Below are positions 1 to 13,708 of a stretch of 64,000 nucleotides of DNA, one piece after another (the stretch's first letter is position 1; each line of letters starts with the position of its first letter). A program made the translations under genes and the position numbers. This DNA comes from Cyclina sinensis (lineage: Eukaryota; Mollusca; Bivalvia; Venerida; Veneridae), in the NCBI GenBank assembly GCA_012932295.1, contig JAAONU010000009.1:6737535-6801534 (forward strand), given 5' to 3'. The notes under the pieces were generated by a model. The model ran no database searches, was not told where the DNA came from, and saw only the letters and a list, made by a program, of their open reading frames with translations.

Positions 1-3000
1 TAGATGTACTCTAATTATTTTATGGTTTTACGTCAAAAGTCATGGGTACTGTGGCCATCTGTTTAGTTTGGCATGATCAGTAGATGACCCCGACTGACTT
101 TGATTTTAATAGATCAAAGGTTGAAGTCGGAGTGTAAGCCTGTGTAAAATCTTTGTTTCCAGGGAACACTCTGTTCTAGGACTGGCATATGATCTCTATT
201 CATTTTGAGGTCACTATGCCAAAAGTCAAGCTCAGAAGTCATTGTGATTTTAAGTTTAGTTTTTTTTCTGTCAAGGAAGGCATCGGGCGGGCTAATAACA
301 TTTTAGTAGAAGGGGCATCATGTCCAACTGACATATTTCTAGTTTCGCTTTAATGAAAGCTCCAGTACCTCTCAGAAACAATCATGTTCAGTTATACAAT
401 GTGTAGAGTCTAGTCCTTATCAATAATAGAAGTATCGATAACTTGCACATCAGATACATCTTTTACTTTCTTAGAACTTAAAAGATTCCAAACCTCGATA
501 GGTATGTTTTGTTTAGTTACGAAGAGTAACTGATCGTTGCCGTTTATCGGACGTTAATTTATGCACAGAACCGAAGTCTTACGAACCGTCATCGAACACG
601 CCTGCCGACTATAAATGCAAAAAGTTTTTCTATTGTTTGATCCTTTCAAAAACCAAAGCTGTTTCTATATCGGGTATTTTTAGCAATAAGAAGTAAATAC
701 AGTTCAGATATTGGGGCATTTGAGTTCCACATTCTCGCAAAACTGATCGGCCTGTAACTACAATTCTTTCGAAACAAAGAGGCTCCTAAACTTATAAATT
801 TGCATTGTAAAGGGTTTAATAGCTATCAAGTTCTTAAATACCTGACATTTTAAACCAAATACTTAATCAATGGTATTTTTGCAATGACAGACATATAGAT
901 AATGCTAACTTGTTTTCTATATCTCTTGAGTTATCGTTGTTTCGAGGTATACTAGCACCAAAAAATGGCAACATTTCCAACAGTTCGCCGGGCATGAGTT
1001 CTTCTAGACCTGTGTACTGTCTTGGCTTTTGAACAATCGGAAGTGAGTGAAGGGTAATTACGTAATAAACAGTAAAGTAAAATATTAACTTACGAAAAAT
1101 GGTTAGAATTCAAGCACTGATATTGACATCTACTTATACCTGCACATAACCAGATAACAAAGTCAAACAAGAACTAGTTTATGCGGCAATTACAACGAAA
1201 ACACTTGTACATATTTACTGCAGCTGTCTGTTGATCGGAATCTAAGACCGCATTCTCAATGGTTGCTTACGTAAAAATATACAATGTACTATTTTATGAT
1301 CTACAAATTTCAACTGCTGTATGTCGTTCTTATTTTGAGTAGATAAATTTATTTAAGAGATGATTACAAGGATTTTCTTTTATTGCAATGAAAACAATTT
1401 TTCTTTACGAGCACAGTACATTTACACAGCTTCTGTAATTATGATAAAAACTTAAATGCCAAGTTTCACTTACAAAGATAATTAAAATAACAGAATTTTC
1501 CTAATGATGTGACATTACAACAGTTTTCTGTGTTTCTGTAAGTTGCAGATAAAATAACAACACAGCAAAAAATAGAGTTCATAATTTATCTGTCAATACA
1601 TGTTTCGCCTAAGCTTCATCAGTCGACAACTATGAAGAAACTATGTTTCTGAGCATTTCAAATATTCAAACAACAAAATACAACCCCATATCTACAAACC
1701 TGCAGAAAACACCAACGGTCTCACTGAGTTAATCATATATCCACAAAATGTAAATTAGTTACAGTCACGTGGGAAATCACGAGACCCTTATGCAGATCTT
1801 CACTAATTATAAACAGTCATAAAGAACGTCAAATGTCTGTTATAGATTTACATGATCGTTAGAAGAAAAGCTGTAACAAATATGTAAATTATATGAGTTT
1901 AATTTAAAAATTTATTTGCTAATTTAAAGTTTTGAATTTAACACTTTTTTACCTAAGTACATGACACTTGGGTTTGACTACAAGTACTTACAACGTAGTA
2001 ACTGGTCCCTCCACTTGTGTGGAAATGTTTCAGTCTCGATTCTATAACACATAACTCACCGGAGAGTAAAATTTCTTTTTACAATGACATTTTTAAAACA
2101 TTTTATTCGTAAATCTCGTCGACATTATGATGATAGAAAATCAGTTTGTTGATAACTACAATATCATTCAACATCATCTTATGTGGTTCTTTTTTATTTT
2201 CTGATGGTACTGTCCTTATTAACGACACAAACGGTAGCTAGTACAGAGATATTTGACCGGGACTATATCAATTCATAAGTTTTAGTAGCGGAAGAGTATT
2301 CAAGAGACAACATTAGCAGACAAAGCTTTAAACTCAAACGGCTAACATTCATTTTAATGATGATAAGAAATACATGCAGTGTGCATGACATGCATAGGTA
2401 TCATGTACAAAAGTAAGAAATAGCATCTAGTTTTAAACTGAAGTTTGGGCCATGTGATGACGTCAATAATGTCACAAGAAAATACTAGTAAGGTAAGAAT
2501 TTTCTTTGAAAAATGGAGTATGGATAATATTACATTTTGTTACATAAATATATTTTGATTTCTGTACCAAACCCGTATAAGTGATAGTTACTGTACATGA
2601 ATTCACATTGTTTCGCCACGCAAACACACCTTTTGATAAATGAGGGAAATTTCTTACAGTACTGGCGCAGAACCAAGAGTTGCAGAAATAACTAGAGTAA
2701 CAAATGCAACACAATAAATTTGGAAGACTAATTGCTCGGTGATTATTGTCAATAAGGAATGGCAGCACACTTATCAGAATATCTTTTGGGGTAAAATATT
2801 CATTAAAATTACAAATGTTTAAGTCTTTATACTTTCATTTAACTGATATTTAAGAAATGCAATTCATGTTCTATTTTCCTTGTCTTGTAACTATCACAGT
2901 ACCATAGAACATAAGGTAAGAGATGATTTCTGTATGAGAAGTTCTTGGCTACGCAACAAAAATATTGTAAAGGCTACTACCACATTGGGAACAAAAAATA

Positions 3001-3150
3001 GATACTGTTGTAAGAGATTCAAATGTCTTGTTTGCTTCGCTTTTTAATCACATTTTTCCCCTGCAAGCGAAAAGTAAAAAAGACTTTAGCATTTACTTAC
3101 TTTGTACGAAACTTTATAACTGAGTATGACAAGTCATATTTAACGTTAAT
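1..3150. other. AT-rich noncoding stretch
   Basis: I see no splice-flanked coding exon, RNA gene or recognisable transposon here. Open frames are short and of low complexity. A short block near 2655-2700 (tactggcgcagaaccaagag) recurs in diverged form near 4640-4680, so part of this stretch may be an old repeat. Confidence 0.5.
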
Positions 3151-3199
3151 TTTTATTTATTTATTCATTTATTTATTTATTTATTTATTTATTTATTTC
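3151..3199. repeat. (TTTA)n microsatellite
   Basis: About twelve copies of a 4-base TTTA unit with one interruption (ttca). A simple-sequence repeat; the open frame running through it is an artefact of the repeat. Confidence 0.9.
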
Positions 3200-5359
3200 A
3201 GTAACGACAAGCACATGATTGCATAAAATGGCATACAATAAATTATGTAAAATTACAAATACGACAATTTCAGGTCTGACATCAAAAAATAGAGTATAAA
3301 AATAAATAGATAAATAAAAATATAACACGAGATGTTGTCATTACCCAGGATAGCACAAAAAGAGGATATTAATCCACTTACTTTAATGAGGGCATGTTAT
3401 TCTTTTGTATGAGAAACAGTTTACAAAATCAAGGAATGTAAAGTCAAGTGCGGAATGTAACTTCGAGCAAGAAATAATTCAATTTGTATTAAAACCACTC
3501 CAAATTCCAAGAGGACTTTCGATGAAAAATATATAATAATAAATTGTTATTGAATTGTAACAATTAGTCTCTTCTATTGTTAATTAAAACTGAAAACCTT
3601 CAATTATATTGCTCTTCAATTTTTCCCCGTAAAGCAAAAAAATATTTCAACGTCTCTGTGCTATTTAAGATAAAAATAACTTCTTAATAAGGATTTTTGA
3701 ATACCGTGGAACCATGACAAGAGGCAGCATTCAATTGTATGCATACCTTTTTATTATCACAACTTGTCCGCGTGTAATGAAACTTTGTTTGAAATTTGCA
3801 ACCAAAATGTCGTATCAAAGCGCATAAGATAATTCACATTACAGTAGATCTATCAGTCACAATTGGCCACTACAAGGATAAACTTTTATACAGAATAAAG
3901 AACCAAAACAGGAGACTGGTTTCGTAAGAGTTCTTTGTTGGATGGTGTCGTTACAAAGGGATAGTACGCGTTTTTCTTTGCATAAATAGGAAACAGTAAC
4001 TGGCTAAATCTCATCCGCTCGCGTAGCAGGCCAATATTCTAGCATAACGGCCCAGATCAAGATGGTTGTGACATCTGAGGAACTCTTACAACATGTTAAT
4101 TATTAGTGTGCTCATCGGGCTTTATTTCATCGGCCAGCTTAGCGGGTCAATACTCCAGAATAGTAGACGAGATGTTTGTAAAAATACTCTTACGTGTTAA
4201 TTTTTCAAGGACATGCAAGCATGTTGGCTACGGTGTTCTCACATTGCTACATTTAGTTTGAAGCAAAACATAGTGTGCTGTATGATGCAAGACTTAGTAC
4301 ATATCACCTCGGACCTCTTGGTATTACAGGTGTCTCCTAGTCAGTCCGAAGCAGAATGCTGTGGGCCGACTAATCGGTCACTGTAAAGCCAGGATGCCTG
4401 AAAGAATCTCAGATTTTATACTGAAACTTGATATCGAAAAATGACTTTTTAAATTGCCAGTGTAAACAAAACACAAATTTTTACAATCATAAGAAAGTGA
4501 AATTACGAAAGATTTCATATTTTTGGCTCGCACCTCATTTTGCTAATACCGTAGCACCTAACCCAGTTTATCCCTTCAGTAGTAAAATATACTTTCTAAA
4601 ATAAGCTGTATCTATACGTACTCTTTGATTAAAGAGAAAGATTGTACGAGTATTGGCCCAGCACCAAGAGATGCAAAAATTGGTTAAACAACTCATTTTC
4701 TAGGTATCAAGAAAAACAACAAATATTGGTAAATTGAGAGGTCATGGAAATAGTTTGTATATTTATTAATGAGAATAAAGAATATTGAAAATATATAAAG
4801 ACATTCAGAAAGATGTAATTGTTTTATGGAATATGTAATAAATTTTGATAATCGGCTATATTTCTAACGATGTCTAGTTACAATAATACCCAATAGATAA
4901 AGCACTGCAAAAACTGTTCTTGCAAGAAAGACGTACCTTCCAATCATATAATAAACAAACAAACGTTAAACCAATATCTCGTCTTACGTATGTTTAGGAA
5001 ACTAAACTTAGAACAGCAAATATTTACAGAGCTATCTTAACAATAGAAAACAATATTCCTATACATAACAAAACCACTGACATATCATTTACGTAACTGG
5101 AGTGATATAAAAGCTGCAAAAGCGTCCATTTTAATAACAATGACGTCGTCAAAAAACTATTCTATTACAATATTGCCATCCTAGTTTAGAAGCCCAGCAA
5201 AAAAACAAAAACAATATAAAGTGTATGATCAAACAACCTTTATAGTGCCTGCTCTCACATTTGTCAATACAATCGTACAGAAACCAGATAAGACAACAGA
5301 AAAGACATTTTTCTACCAATAAGCCCTAAATTGGTAAAATATTCACTATACGGCAAAAC
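3200..5359. other. AT-rich noncoding stretch
   Basis: No supported gene. Contains the second copy of the short repeat seen near 2655 (about 4640-4690). Otherwise nothing recognised. Confidence 0.45.
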
Positions 5360-5459
5360 AATCTAAAATACCAATTTCTATCATCCCTGCAAAGCCATCT
5401 TAAATACCAATTTCTATTATTCATGCAACACCATCTTAAATACCAATTTCTATCATTTC
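5360..5459. repeat. Short tandem repeat, about 37 bp x 3
   Basis: Three head-to-tail copies sharing 'aataccaatttctat', starting near 5367, 5404 and 5440. Small local tandem duplication in noncoding DNA. Confidence 0.7.
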
Positions 5460-6908
5460 AATATAATACATTTTATTTGATAACGAAATTTTAATTAAAA
5501 AAATGCTTATTTAAGACACTGTGATAACAAACTGTACAATTTATAACGTTTATACACAGTTAAAACAAGAATGATACCGAGGTATTGTCTTTTAAATGGA
5601 TAAGTCAAGTGAGAACAAGATTAGCACAGCATAGTCGAAATGAACGACTCACGAAACCAGTATTTTTTTTTATTCGCCAGTTATACTGTACATTTGGCTG
5701 CACTTCCCAAGTGATATAGCATAAAATTATTTACGCGAAAATTTCTACTATAAAGATAGTAGTCAATGCAAGTAAGATATAGTTTATGTTATAGTTACTT
5801 TGTAATACATCTATAAGTTTGATGCAATTATTGTTTGAAACATGTGTTTAACACAAAGAAAATTAGTTGTGAAAAAAGGATGCTGAAGTGAACAGTTATT
5901 CAGCTGTTGTGAACCAAATAATTGCAGTTTAAAGTTTCTAGCTTTCAAGTCCGCCACACTTCAAATATACCCTAAGTGCTCTGTCTCTCTGTCTCTCTCA
6001 AACTGGTGGTTTTGTTCGATGTGCAGTAGACCCTAAGATTATGATCACATTTTGAAATACGGAGGAAAACCTATTCTTTAACGTTATGAAAATTAGCATG
6101 AATAAATCAACATACTTTAACATACTAGCTGTAGTCATAAAATGCTAAGATTGTCCTAGAGCCACCATTCCTAGTCCTTTTTTACCTTATATTATTATGT
6201 CGTTACTGTCTTAGACCAAAACTTTGTCGTCTTGAAAAAAAACTTCTCATTTAGAACGTTTTATAAGAGAAAGGAGTTTTATTTAATATTGCATTTAAGA
6301 CATAAAATGTTACATTTTATTGGGAAATTCCATTCAAGAATACCAGCCTTATCTTATAATAAGTATGTGCAGAAGGTATGTGTAATCTGCATCAATATTA
6401 AATAGATTTATGTTTCTGATAACCAATTTATGATCCACCTACATCGAATAAACTTGTTTGATAAAATTTTCTGCAGCTGTATATTGATAACACAGTCCAG
6501 ATTAAATATATATTCCCCATTTAATAGCCGTGTTTACAGTCAGTCTACATTGACTTATGCTCTGAGCTAAAACAGATAACGTTAAATACTAATTAGCAAT
6601 TACATCTGTAGCCGTGCCTCAGGAATGCTATTTTTCAGTAAAAAAAAAAGAAAAAAAGCATGAAAATTTGATACTGACTAATTCCCGTTCAATTATGAGC
6701 ACGTTAACAATTTGCTTGAACTTATTTTCGGAATACTTCGGATATTCGAAAAGTATCTGTGTGTTTTATCTGCAAAAGCTGTGCCAACATTTTTTAGCTT
6801 AAAAATATATTAAATCATTAGTTTTTAACCTTCTTTGATTCGTGTTCATCTTCTCTTCGTAACGAAAAAGTCAAAAGCGTTAAACAAACTGTCTAACTTA
6901 ATAAAATG
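5460..6908. other. AT-rich noncoding stretch
   Basis: No gene or element recognised. Short open frames have no protein-like composition. Confidence 0.45.
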
Positions 6909-6969
6909 GTTTTTTTTTTTTTTTTGGTTTTTTTTTTTTTTTTTTGTTTGTTTGTTTGTTTTTTTTTGC
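6909..6969. repeat. Poly-T tract
   Basis: Two T runs of 15-20 bases split by GG, then GTTT repeats. Could be the A-rich tail of a minus-strand retroposon, but no element body is recognisable beside it. Confidence 0.8.
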
Positions 6970-7810
6970 AATTATAACTTTTACCTTTTTCCATCTCTTT
7001 ATATTTCTTGCAGTACAGAGAAAGAAACGAATTTTCATACACAGACTAACTATATAATATATAACATTCCTCATTGGGATACATCATATAAACACCCCAT
7101 AAAACAACTACCAACAATCAATAAATGCTCTGCACGTTCATCGTAAAACGGCCGTTTGTTACTGCTTGCAACAGCTGTAGTTTGATCAAAATCTCTATAT
7201 GGATTGCTGTTACGATATAGATATACAAACTGGAACACATATCTTCACATAAATATGATATAATATGAAATTCTATTTTGATGTCCGTTAGCTAAACATT
7301 TTACATTTTATCGGCATGACTTGTTTGTTGAAAAGATAAATGGATTTAAAAGGACAAAGAAAACGATTGATAAACTTGATGCATTGAATATACAGCAACT
7401 AAAATTTAAATTTATGCCTAAAGCCTTACAAAAGATTAAAATATGCGATTCAGAAATTATGTAATCAAAGAAGGCAAAGGGTAGTGTCTCCTTTTTACAT
7501 GACAAACGAATAAGTATGATGGTCGACATTTTTTTTTCAATATGAATGTATACAATTCAACCATTAACCGGACAAGGAAATTGCAGGCTAATCATTTATA
7601 TTTCTGTTTATTTACAAAGCACCTGCCACAGGTAAGATAAAATCGAATGGATCTACCAGAAACTCATAACAACAATAGATTCTGTGGAATATCATGAGTG
7701 TTTAACAACTTAAATAGTTTCAATTGTTTAAGAAGTAACATAAAAACATCTCTGAAATCAGAAATTTAGAGTTGAAAGAAATATAACCAATCATGCCAAA
7801 AATCACTTAC

Positions 7811-8098
7811 CCTAGGGTCCTTCTTTGTCCTTGAACTCGAGGACGACCTCTTTCTTGGCCTCCTTTTCCCCGACCTTGTCAGAGTACCACTTTCACTACT
7901 ATTGTCATAACCCGCATTCATGTACTTCTCCGAGTTGCTGCTGCACCGCCGTGAGCCAACCCGGACATCATTACGTAAACCAACCCGTATATCATTGCGC
8001 CGATGTTCTCTGTCCATTGTCATGAAACTATAGGCAATAGCTGTTGACATTTTACGCGTGATAACCCAGAAAGTGTACACCATGTAGGAACCTCGCAT
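7811..8098 (-). CDS. Orphan 5' coding exon, basic Ser/Arg-rich protein (unidentified)
   Basis: On the minus strand an open frame ends exactly at a perfect donor: the CCTAGG codons are followed by GTAAGT at 7810-7805. I choose the first ATG after the in-frame upstream stop (8098-8096). Internal ATGs at 8050 and further in are also possible, and the one at 8050 has an AAA context. The protein is polar and basic. Its C-terminal half has Ser-rich runs, a KRRPRKR basic patch (NLS-like), then RSSSSSRTKKDPR, which suggests a disordered N-terminal region. The stretch is visibly richer in CpG than its surroundings, as expected near a promoter or first exon. Splice phase at the donor is 0. No downstream exon was recognised between 1 and 7800, so the next exon is probably outside the window behind a long intron. 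I do not recognise the family. Alternative: a decayed exon. Confidence 0.5.
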
Positions 8099-8125
8099 TG
8101 CGCATAGTTTATGATCAGTATTCAC

Positions 8126-11100
8126 TCTTTAGTCCATTCTATACTAGGCTTGAAAGAATAGTTCGATATTATGTATGTTATTCTTGTTAATGATATTGTT
8201 CACAACACTTCCGGTTACATGTTATCACTCACCAGATGTGTAACACTTTCTGATTTTGTTATAATCTATGTATGAACTCTTTTTATCCATGTTTTACTCA
8301 GAAAAGACTATAGAGTAAGCAACACTAGGTGTAGCATATACACTGTGTAACATTCCTCTATCTATTGTTTGTTATTATGGAAAACAGATGTCCACATACT
8401 TGTTTTCTATAAAGGACGGTTTTGTATACACTTTCTTAGATTTTGTCTTGAAAAGAAATCTGTACATGTAAACAATTATCATATATTAAACTAATGTCGA
8501 AAATAAGTACACTATACACATGCTAATTGCTGTTGACACTGTTAGCTGGCTCGTCCAGTCATCTATGCAAACGATTCAATTTTCTTGTTGATGAGGATGG
8601 CCAAAATATTTACAACTAAGCCAATGTTCATAATGAAGATTCTCATAAAAATAACGGCGCTACTTCAAGCAAATGTTAGCAGCATGTTCACAAATCTATA
8701 GTTAAGGTAAGCGGGCTTCTTTGCCTCTTAGTTCTTATCAATTTGTGGCTTTGGCAAGCGTCTATAATGGTAGATTTCACATGAACTAGGCAATACGCTT
8801 ACGTTACATAATAAATCCTGTATAACTTCTCTAGACGTACAGTATAGTTTTATATATAAACAATCTTTCTATCTGAATGTGTAGACAGCCTACAACAATA
8901 GCTGTCTGTTGTTTTCTTGAATCAGTGCGTTGTTTTCGTTCCATAAATATTCAGGGGTGCCATTAATAGCCTGTGTTCTGTAAGTGATGCCCGTTGCTTT
9001 GCAATCAGCTGACAATATTAAGTATTCAGGCAGTAGGTGCTGAGGCCAAAGGTATTCTTGGGTACGATTTCCTCTCTTCTTTATCCCTGTATAAGAAAAA
9101 AAAAGAAATAAATCTAAAACACATCATACTGTTAAAACGGGGCACCAAGAAATGCTTAATATGTATTGTCTTTCCCTTACGATAGCGATCAATCAAGCTA
9201 ATTATTGAAGCAAGTACCTTAAGACCATTACAGCATCCATGTCCTAAATGCTTTCTCCTAATGTATAAAAGTGTAAGTTCTGATTCTTCACCCTGCTTGA
9301 AAGTATAGGCATTAAACAAAACAAAATACATAGCATGCGTCAAAGGATGTGTAATTTCTTTTTGTTGTCGAAGAATGACCTTAGGTTAAAATGTCAAGTA
9401 CCAAATAAATGTTTTTAGACCTGATATTTGCAATTCGAGGAGACGTCGCAATGTCTTTATTTGATCGTTTCCTTGTGGTGTTTTTAACAGTCTTTAATAT
9501 GCAATAGGGCAGAGTCTGTACTGTCATCCATAGGATTTGTTCCAAAAATACATAAATTTCACAGAACAGTTACGGACGCCAATACACAGATACATTATTA
9601 ATCCATGAATGTCTAACCTATATAAATCCAGACCAGTTTCACATTTTTGGAAGACAGCCTTTGTCGAGGATGGAATTAGTTTACGTCATTATGAGCTAAA
9701 GAAGCAAATTTGACAAGTTAATATATTCGTTAGCCGACATTCATGGTTCAAAAGAATGAACTAATGTTGAATAAGGTTGTTTTACACAAATAGTATATTA
9801 CACATTTGCATTTTAGTTGCCATTTTGTCGTATTCTTTTTGAAGGTGATGACGATGAAAAAAGTAATGTGTTAAGATCTACTTTGCAACAGATATTCAGC
9901 TAGGGTTTTATCAAGGATAACTTTAAAATGTATTGTGATTATTAACTGGCATAAAAAGCAGTAAGTACATTGTTTGAAATTGAATGCAATTCCTACAAAG
10001 CCGAATTTCCAGTACTGAATGCACAGCTTTATTTTCAATTATTAGTAGTTGTGCCCAGTGTAACCATTGTAACCACGTAACCAGGGTATGTAGATAGAAA
10101 AAAAATGCTTTTTGTAAACACCAGTACTAAGTTACTACTGACTGTAACTATTTTAATTACGTAACAGTATTTTGTGTAACCTCTGTAACCATAATGCTTA
10201 GGGTTACAAAATTAAAAGCTTTCGCTTTAGTGGGCCAATTCTGAGCGCTAGATGATTTCAAAGATACTTTTTGTTCAGTGAATCGACCAAAACATCTGGC
10301 CTCTTTATATTATTAATTGATAAACCGGTATAACGATTGTATTTTCAACCAACATCACCACCGTAGTAAAGAAACTCTTTGAAAACAAGTGGGCCTCTTA
10401 ACCGTAATTAGCCACCTAGGTGACAAAGCATGATTTTTCATACAATAAACCTGAAATGAACTCCGCATTTATCAGTTCCACCTGTGAGCGGGTTAATTCT
10501 GAAGAGGAAAGAACTAGGTTCACAGTTCACCAATGACAGCAAAGATCTTTGCAGCAAACTGACAGTTTACCACGAACGGTTCTTCTTTTTTACACACGCA
10601 GATAAAATATTACGATTTACAAACGTATTATAACTATGCTTCTGATAACTTCATTGTATGTCTTAACTTCAAATACACGTAGCTTAATACAGCCCTAAAT
10701 CTTCATTACACTAAGGGCTATTTTTACATACTTAACTCTGAACATCAACATTATAAATTTTATCTTCCCTTTGATTCCTTTCACTGTTAAGCTAAAGTAT
10801 GACAATCGGCAGCAATAATGTTAGGAAAAAAGAATTTATGTCATTGTAAATTCGAACGAGAATAACGATCAAGGTTTAATTTTTAATTTATCACTGTGAT
10901 TATTTTTCACTAGGCTTTGGTTAAACATAGTCTTAATATCCGTGATTAAAGTTGTTATTATCGTAAGACAATATTTTTTTTTAATTTATCAGACAGTGAA
11001 AAGACCGACAATTATGCATAATGTCTGTCCTTTGGAAAGGTTTGAAAATTGTTTGCTTATATTTCGATCAAACTGAGAAAAAATAAATAGTTATGAATTC

Positions 11101-12289
11101 ACGTTATTTATGTGTAAAAAAGGCTAATACATGCAAACTATGTACATTAACTTCACCTACTAGCACATAAGTAAGAATAATTGAATTTGAGAATGAACAA
11201 ATAGTTCCTAATGACTCAATTCAATGTTATGTTACAACACCTTATTTATGTATTGGCCATTCACTATATTCTCAGAACAAATGGCTTTTTCTGAATGTAA
11301 TGTTACTGACAAAAAAAATGAAGAAAAAATTAAACGAATCTTTCAGTTTGGGATGGGTAGTCATGTGTACTACTTGAGACATAAGTGATCTCATATGGCC
11401 AAAGGTGATGGAGAGTAAATGAAGATCTCACCATGTACCTGAAACAATCTTTCACTCATTTATAATTTCCATCTGTAAGTTGAATACATCTAAAGTGAAA
11501 CGGACTCACTTCACACTTAGGATTTATAGTGAGGCTTTCAGAAACAAATTAGTAATGGCACAACCACCACAAATTCCAACTTTACCTAAGTTGCTATTTC
11601 ATCTAAAGCTGACATCTATTAATATTTATCTTTGATATTTAAAGGCCTACAATCATAAAAAATAGCATTGAAGATTGGTATTTATAAAATAGATATGACT
11701 GTATTCTATTTTGAATAAAGAAAAACAATCATTTTATACAGTTACTAGTTTAAGAGGCCATAATCACATATTTCTATAATAACAACTGCCAAATTCTATT
11801 ATTACTACCTAAGCACACAATGAGAGTTGGTAATGGATAGGCTACACTCGTTAGATAAAATGTCGTCATAACTATCAATGATTTATGTGGTGCCAAAGAA
11901 ATATTTATGTCACCACCTACTCGAAGTTTGATGGGCAATGTATAACTTTAATACGGGGCTGATCAATTAATATATTTTCTCCTCCATATGTTTTTACTAA
12001 ATCTTTCTACAAAGTAGTTAGTTAATTCTTCAGCATGTTCAAAAGGTATAGAGCAGACATGAAATGAGCGATGGCCTCAGTTTTGATTTCATGTGTAACA
12101 CTGACTTTGCACGGAGCCATTTGATTTAAACATATTTTATTACCAGAATATCTATATACATCATACAATCAATATTACATGCACATTTATTTACAATATT
12201 CTAGTGAAAGGGATACGAATGAAAGACTAAGTCTTATAGAATTCTTTTCCTTAAATATCAAATAATCCTGTGTCGGTCTGTCATAATTA
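8126..12289. other. Noncoding stretch
   Basis: No exon, RNA gene or clear transposon recognised. A cluster of GTAAC/GTTAC words sits at 10050-10210 but forms no clear hairpin or array. The open frames at 8994-9343 lack splice-site support. Confidence 0.4.
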
Positions 12290-12770
12290 TCTTCTGAGAA
12301 TAAGATAGTATGGTGAGAGAAAGTTTATTCAAATAAAGAACGAAAATACTAAAGTGGTGTAAGGTATAGAATAAACAAGTGAGAGGGAGAAGAAGTCTCA
12401 CAATACACATTTTTAACTCAAAATTTCCGGTTCAGAGAAACCGTTTAGTATTAGCTATATAACATTGCACATTTGAAAATATTATAGCACTATCATTGTC
12501 TGACAGGTTTGAGCTACCAAAGAGTAGGATATCAAGGTCTATATCAAATTTTCGAAGATTGTTGAAGAGTATATGACGTTGCGCGTTATGAAAAGGACAT
12601 TCAAAGAAAAAGTGATACTTTGATTCTACTTGACCGCAATCACATGAAGGAGTGGGGGAGATATTCCTAAGGAATAAATGGTAGTATAAGGAACTACATT
12701 TCGTGCGAAGTCTTGTATGAAGTATTTGGAGTTTTTTGTTGCCATTTAAATCATTAGTTCTGACCATCAT
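12290..12770 (-). mobile_element. 5'-truncated non-LTR retrotransposon (LINE) 3' end
   Basis: Contains the last 112 codons of a LINE ORF2-like protein (12770-12432, minus) followed by an AT-rich 3' region ending near 12290-12330 with a TTTATT..AATAAAC tail. The upstream reverse transcriptase is absent, the usual result of incomplete reverse transcription. The 3' boundary is approximate. Confidence 0.65.
12432..12770 (-). pseudogene. LINE ORF2 C-terminal fragment (jockey/CR1-like)
   Basis: The fragment has the pattern typical of the C-terminal tail after the reverse transcriptase of jockey/CR1-type elements: a TRLRTKCSSLYYHLF segment, then a Cys-His cluster CDCG..ES..H.FFECP. In these elements the pattern appears as CxCG...E...H.l..C and follows a conserved R..C..L motif. 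The frame is intact from the first Met (12770) to a TGA at 12432, but the protein is only the tail and has no catalytic domain. It is not functional on its own. The family assignment rests on this motif alone. Confidence 0.6.
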
Positions 12771-13469
12771 GTGGCTATACTAAATATTATGCTAAATATT
12801 CCCAAAATTATTCAAGGTGTTTAAGAGATATTGAGCGAAAACGAAATGGGGTTCAGCCGTAACTACTTATGGCATGTGTGACATTGACCTTTGACAAAGC
12901 CACCAAAATCATCCGTTTAAAAATGTACTTAAATTGAGAGTTTGACTGTGAGAACGTCTCCTATATTCTGAATAATGTGTGTCAGAAATGGAACAAAACC
13001 TTTACACAGTTGTTTCTCATATGCATCTTCGTTTAAACACATTTTTCACTCACCAGTAATGATGAATATATTGAAAAAAGTACATATGTAATGGAAACTG
13101 GATTATGCACACCTGAACTAAAACTCACGTGGTTTTCTCCAAAGCAGAGAAAACAATTTCACCTTTTTCATTCTTTGTCAATCAAGAAACTTTGAGGAAA
13201 TGTATTTTTGACATAGTTTGTTTACCCTGGAATACCTTGTTACCATGGTGTGTTCATATCGTTTAAGTAATAGAAAAAAAGAGATGGGGAAACGGGGAGA
13301 ATAAATGGGGCGTTACATTTGCAACAGCTAGCAATGTTTTTTAATATCATTTTTGGATATTAAGTAAACGTAAAAAAGGATATAAATTGTCCTAATGACA
13401 ACTACTTTGGTAATTTTCAAAGTATGTAACCATAAACATTCAGAGAAACTGTAAGTACGAGGAAATTCA
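12771..13469. other. Noncoding stretch
   Basis: Nothing recognised. Confidence 0.4.
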
Positions 13470-13708
13470 TTGTTTTTAATATTTCTTCTGATATAGTACT
13501 AGACAGGATATAATTATTATTTATAATATAAGTTAATAAAACTAAAAAACCTTCTGAACAAAATATATTGGAAATTTACAATATTTGTTTTAATATTTCT
13601 TCTGATATAGTACTAGACAGGTTCTAATTATAATTGTTATATATGGTATAAGTTAACAAAACTCTAAAAACTTTGTATAAAAAATATATACTGGAAATTT
13701 ACAAAATA
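13470..13708. repeat. Tandem duplication, about 115 bp x 2
   Basis: Two adjacent copies start near 13470 and 13585 and share 'cttctgatatagtactag' and 'ggaaatttacaa'. They are somewhat diverged, with small indels. Noncoding. Confidence 0.85.

Noticed and set aside
7825..8025. Plus-strand frame overlapping the orphan exon
   Set aside because: Shadow of the minus-strand exon, which alone has a consensus donor.
10050..10210. Cluster of GTAAC/GTTAC words
   Set aside because: Spacing is irregular and no convincing hairpin or array forms.
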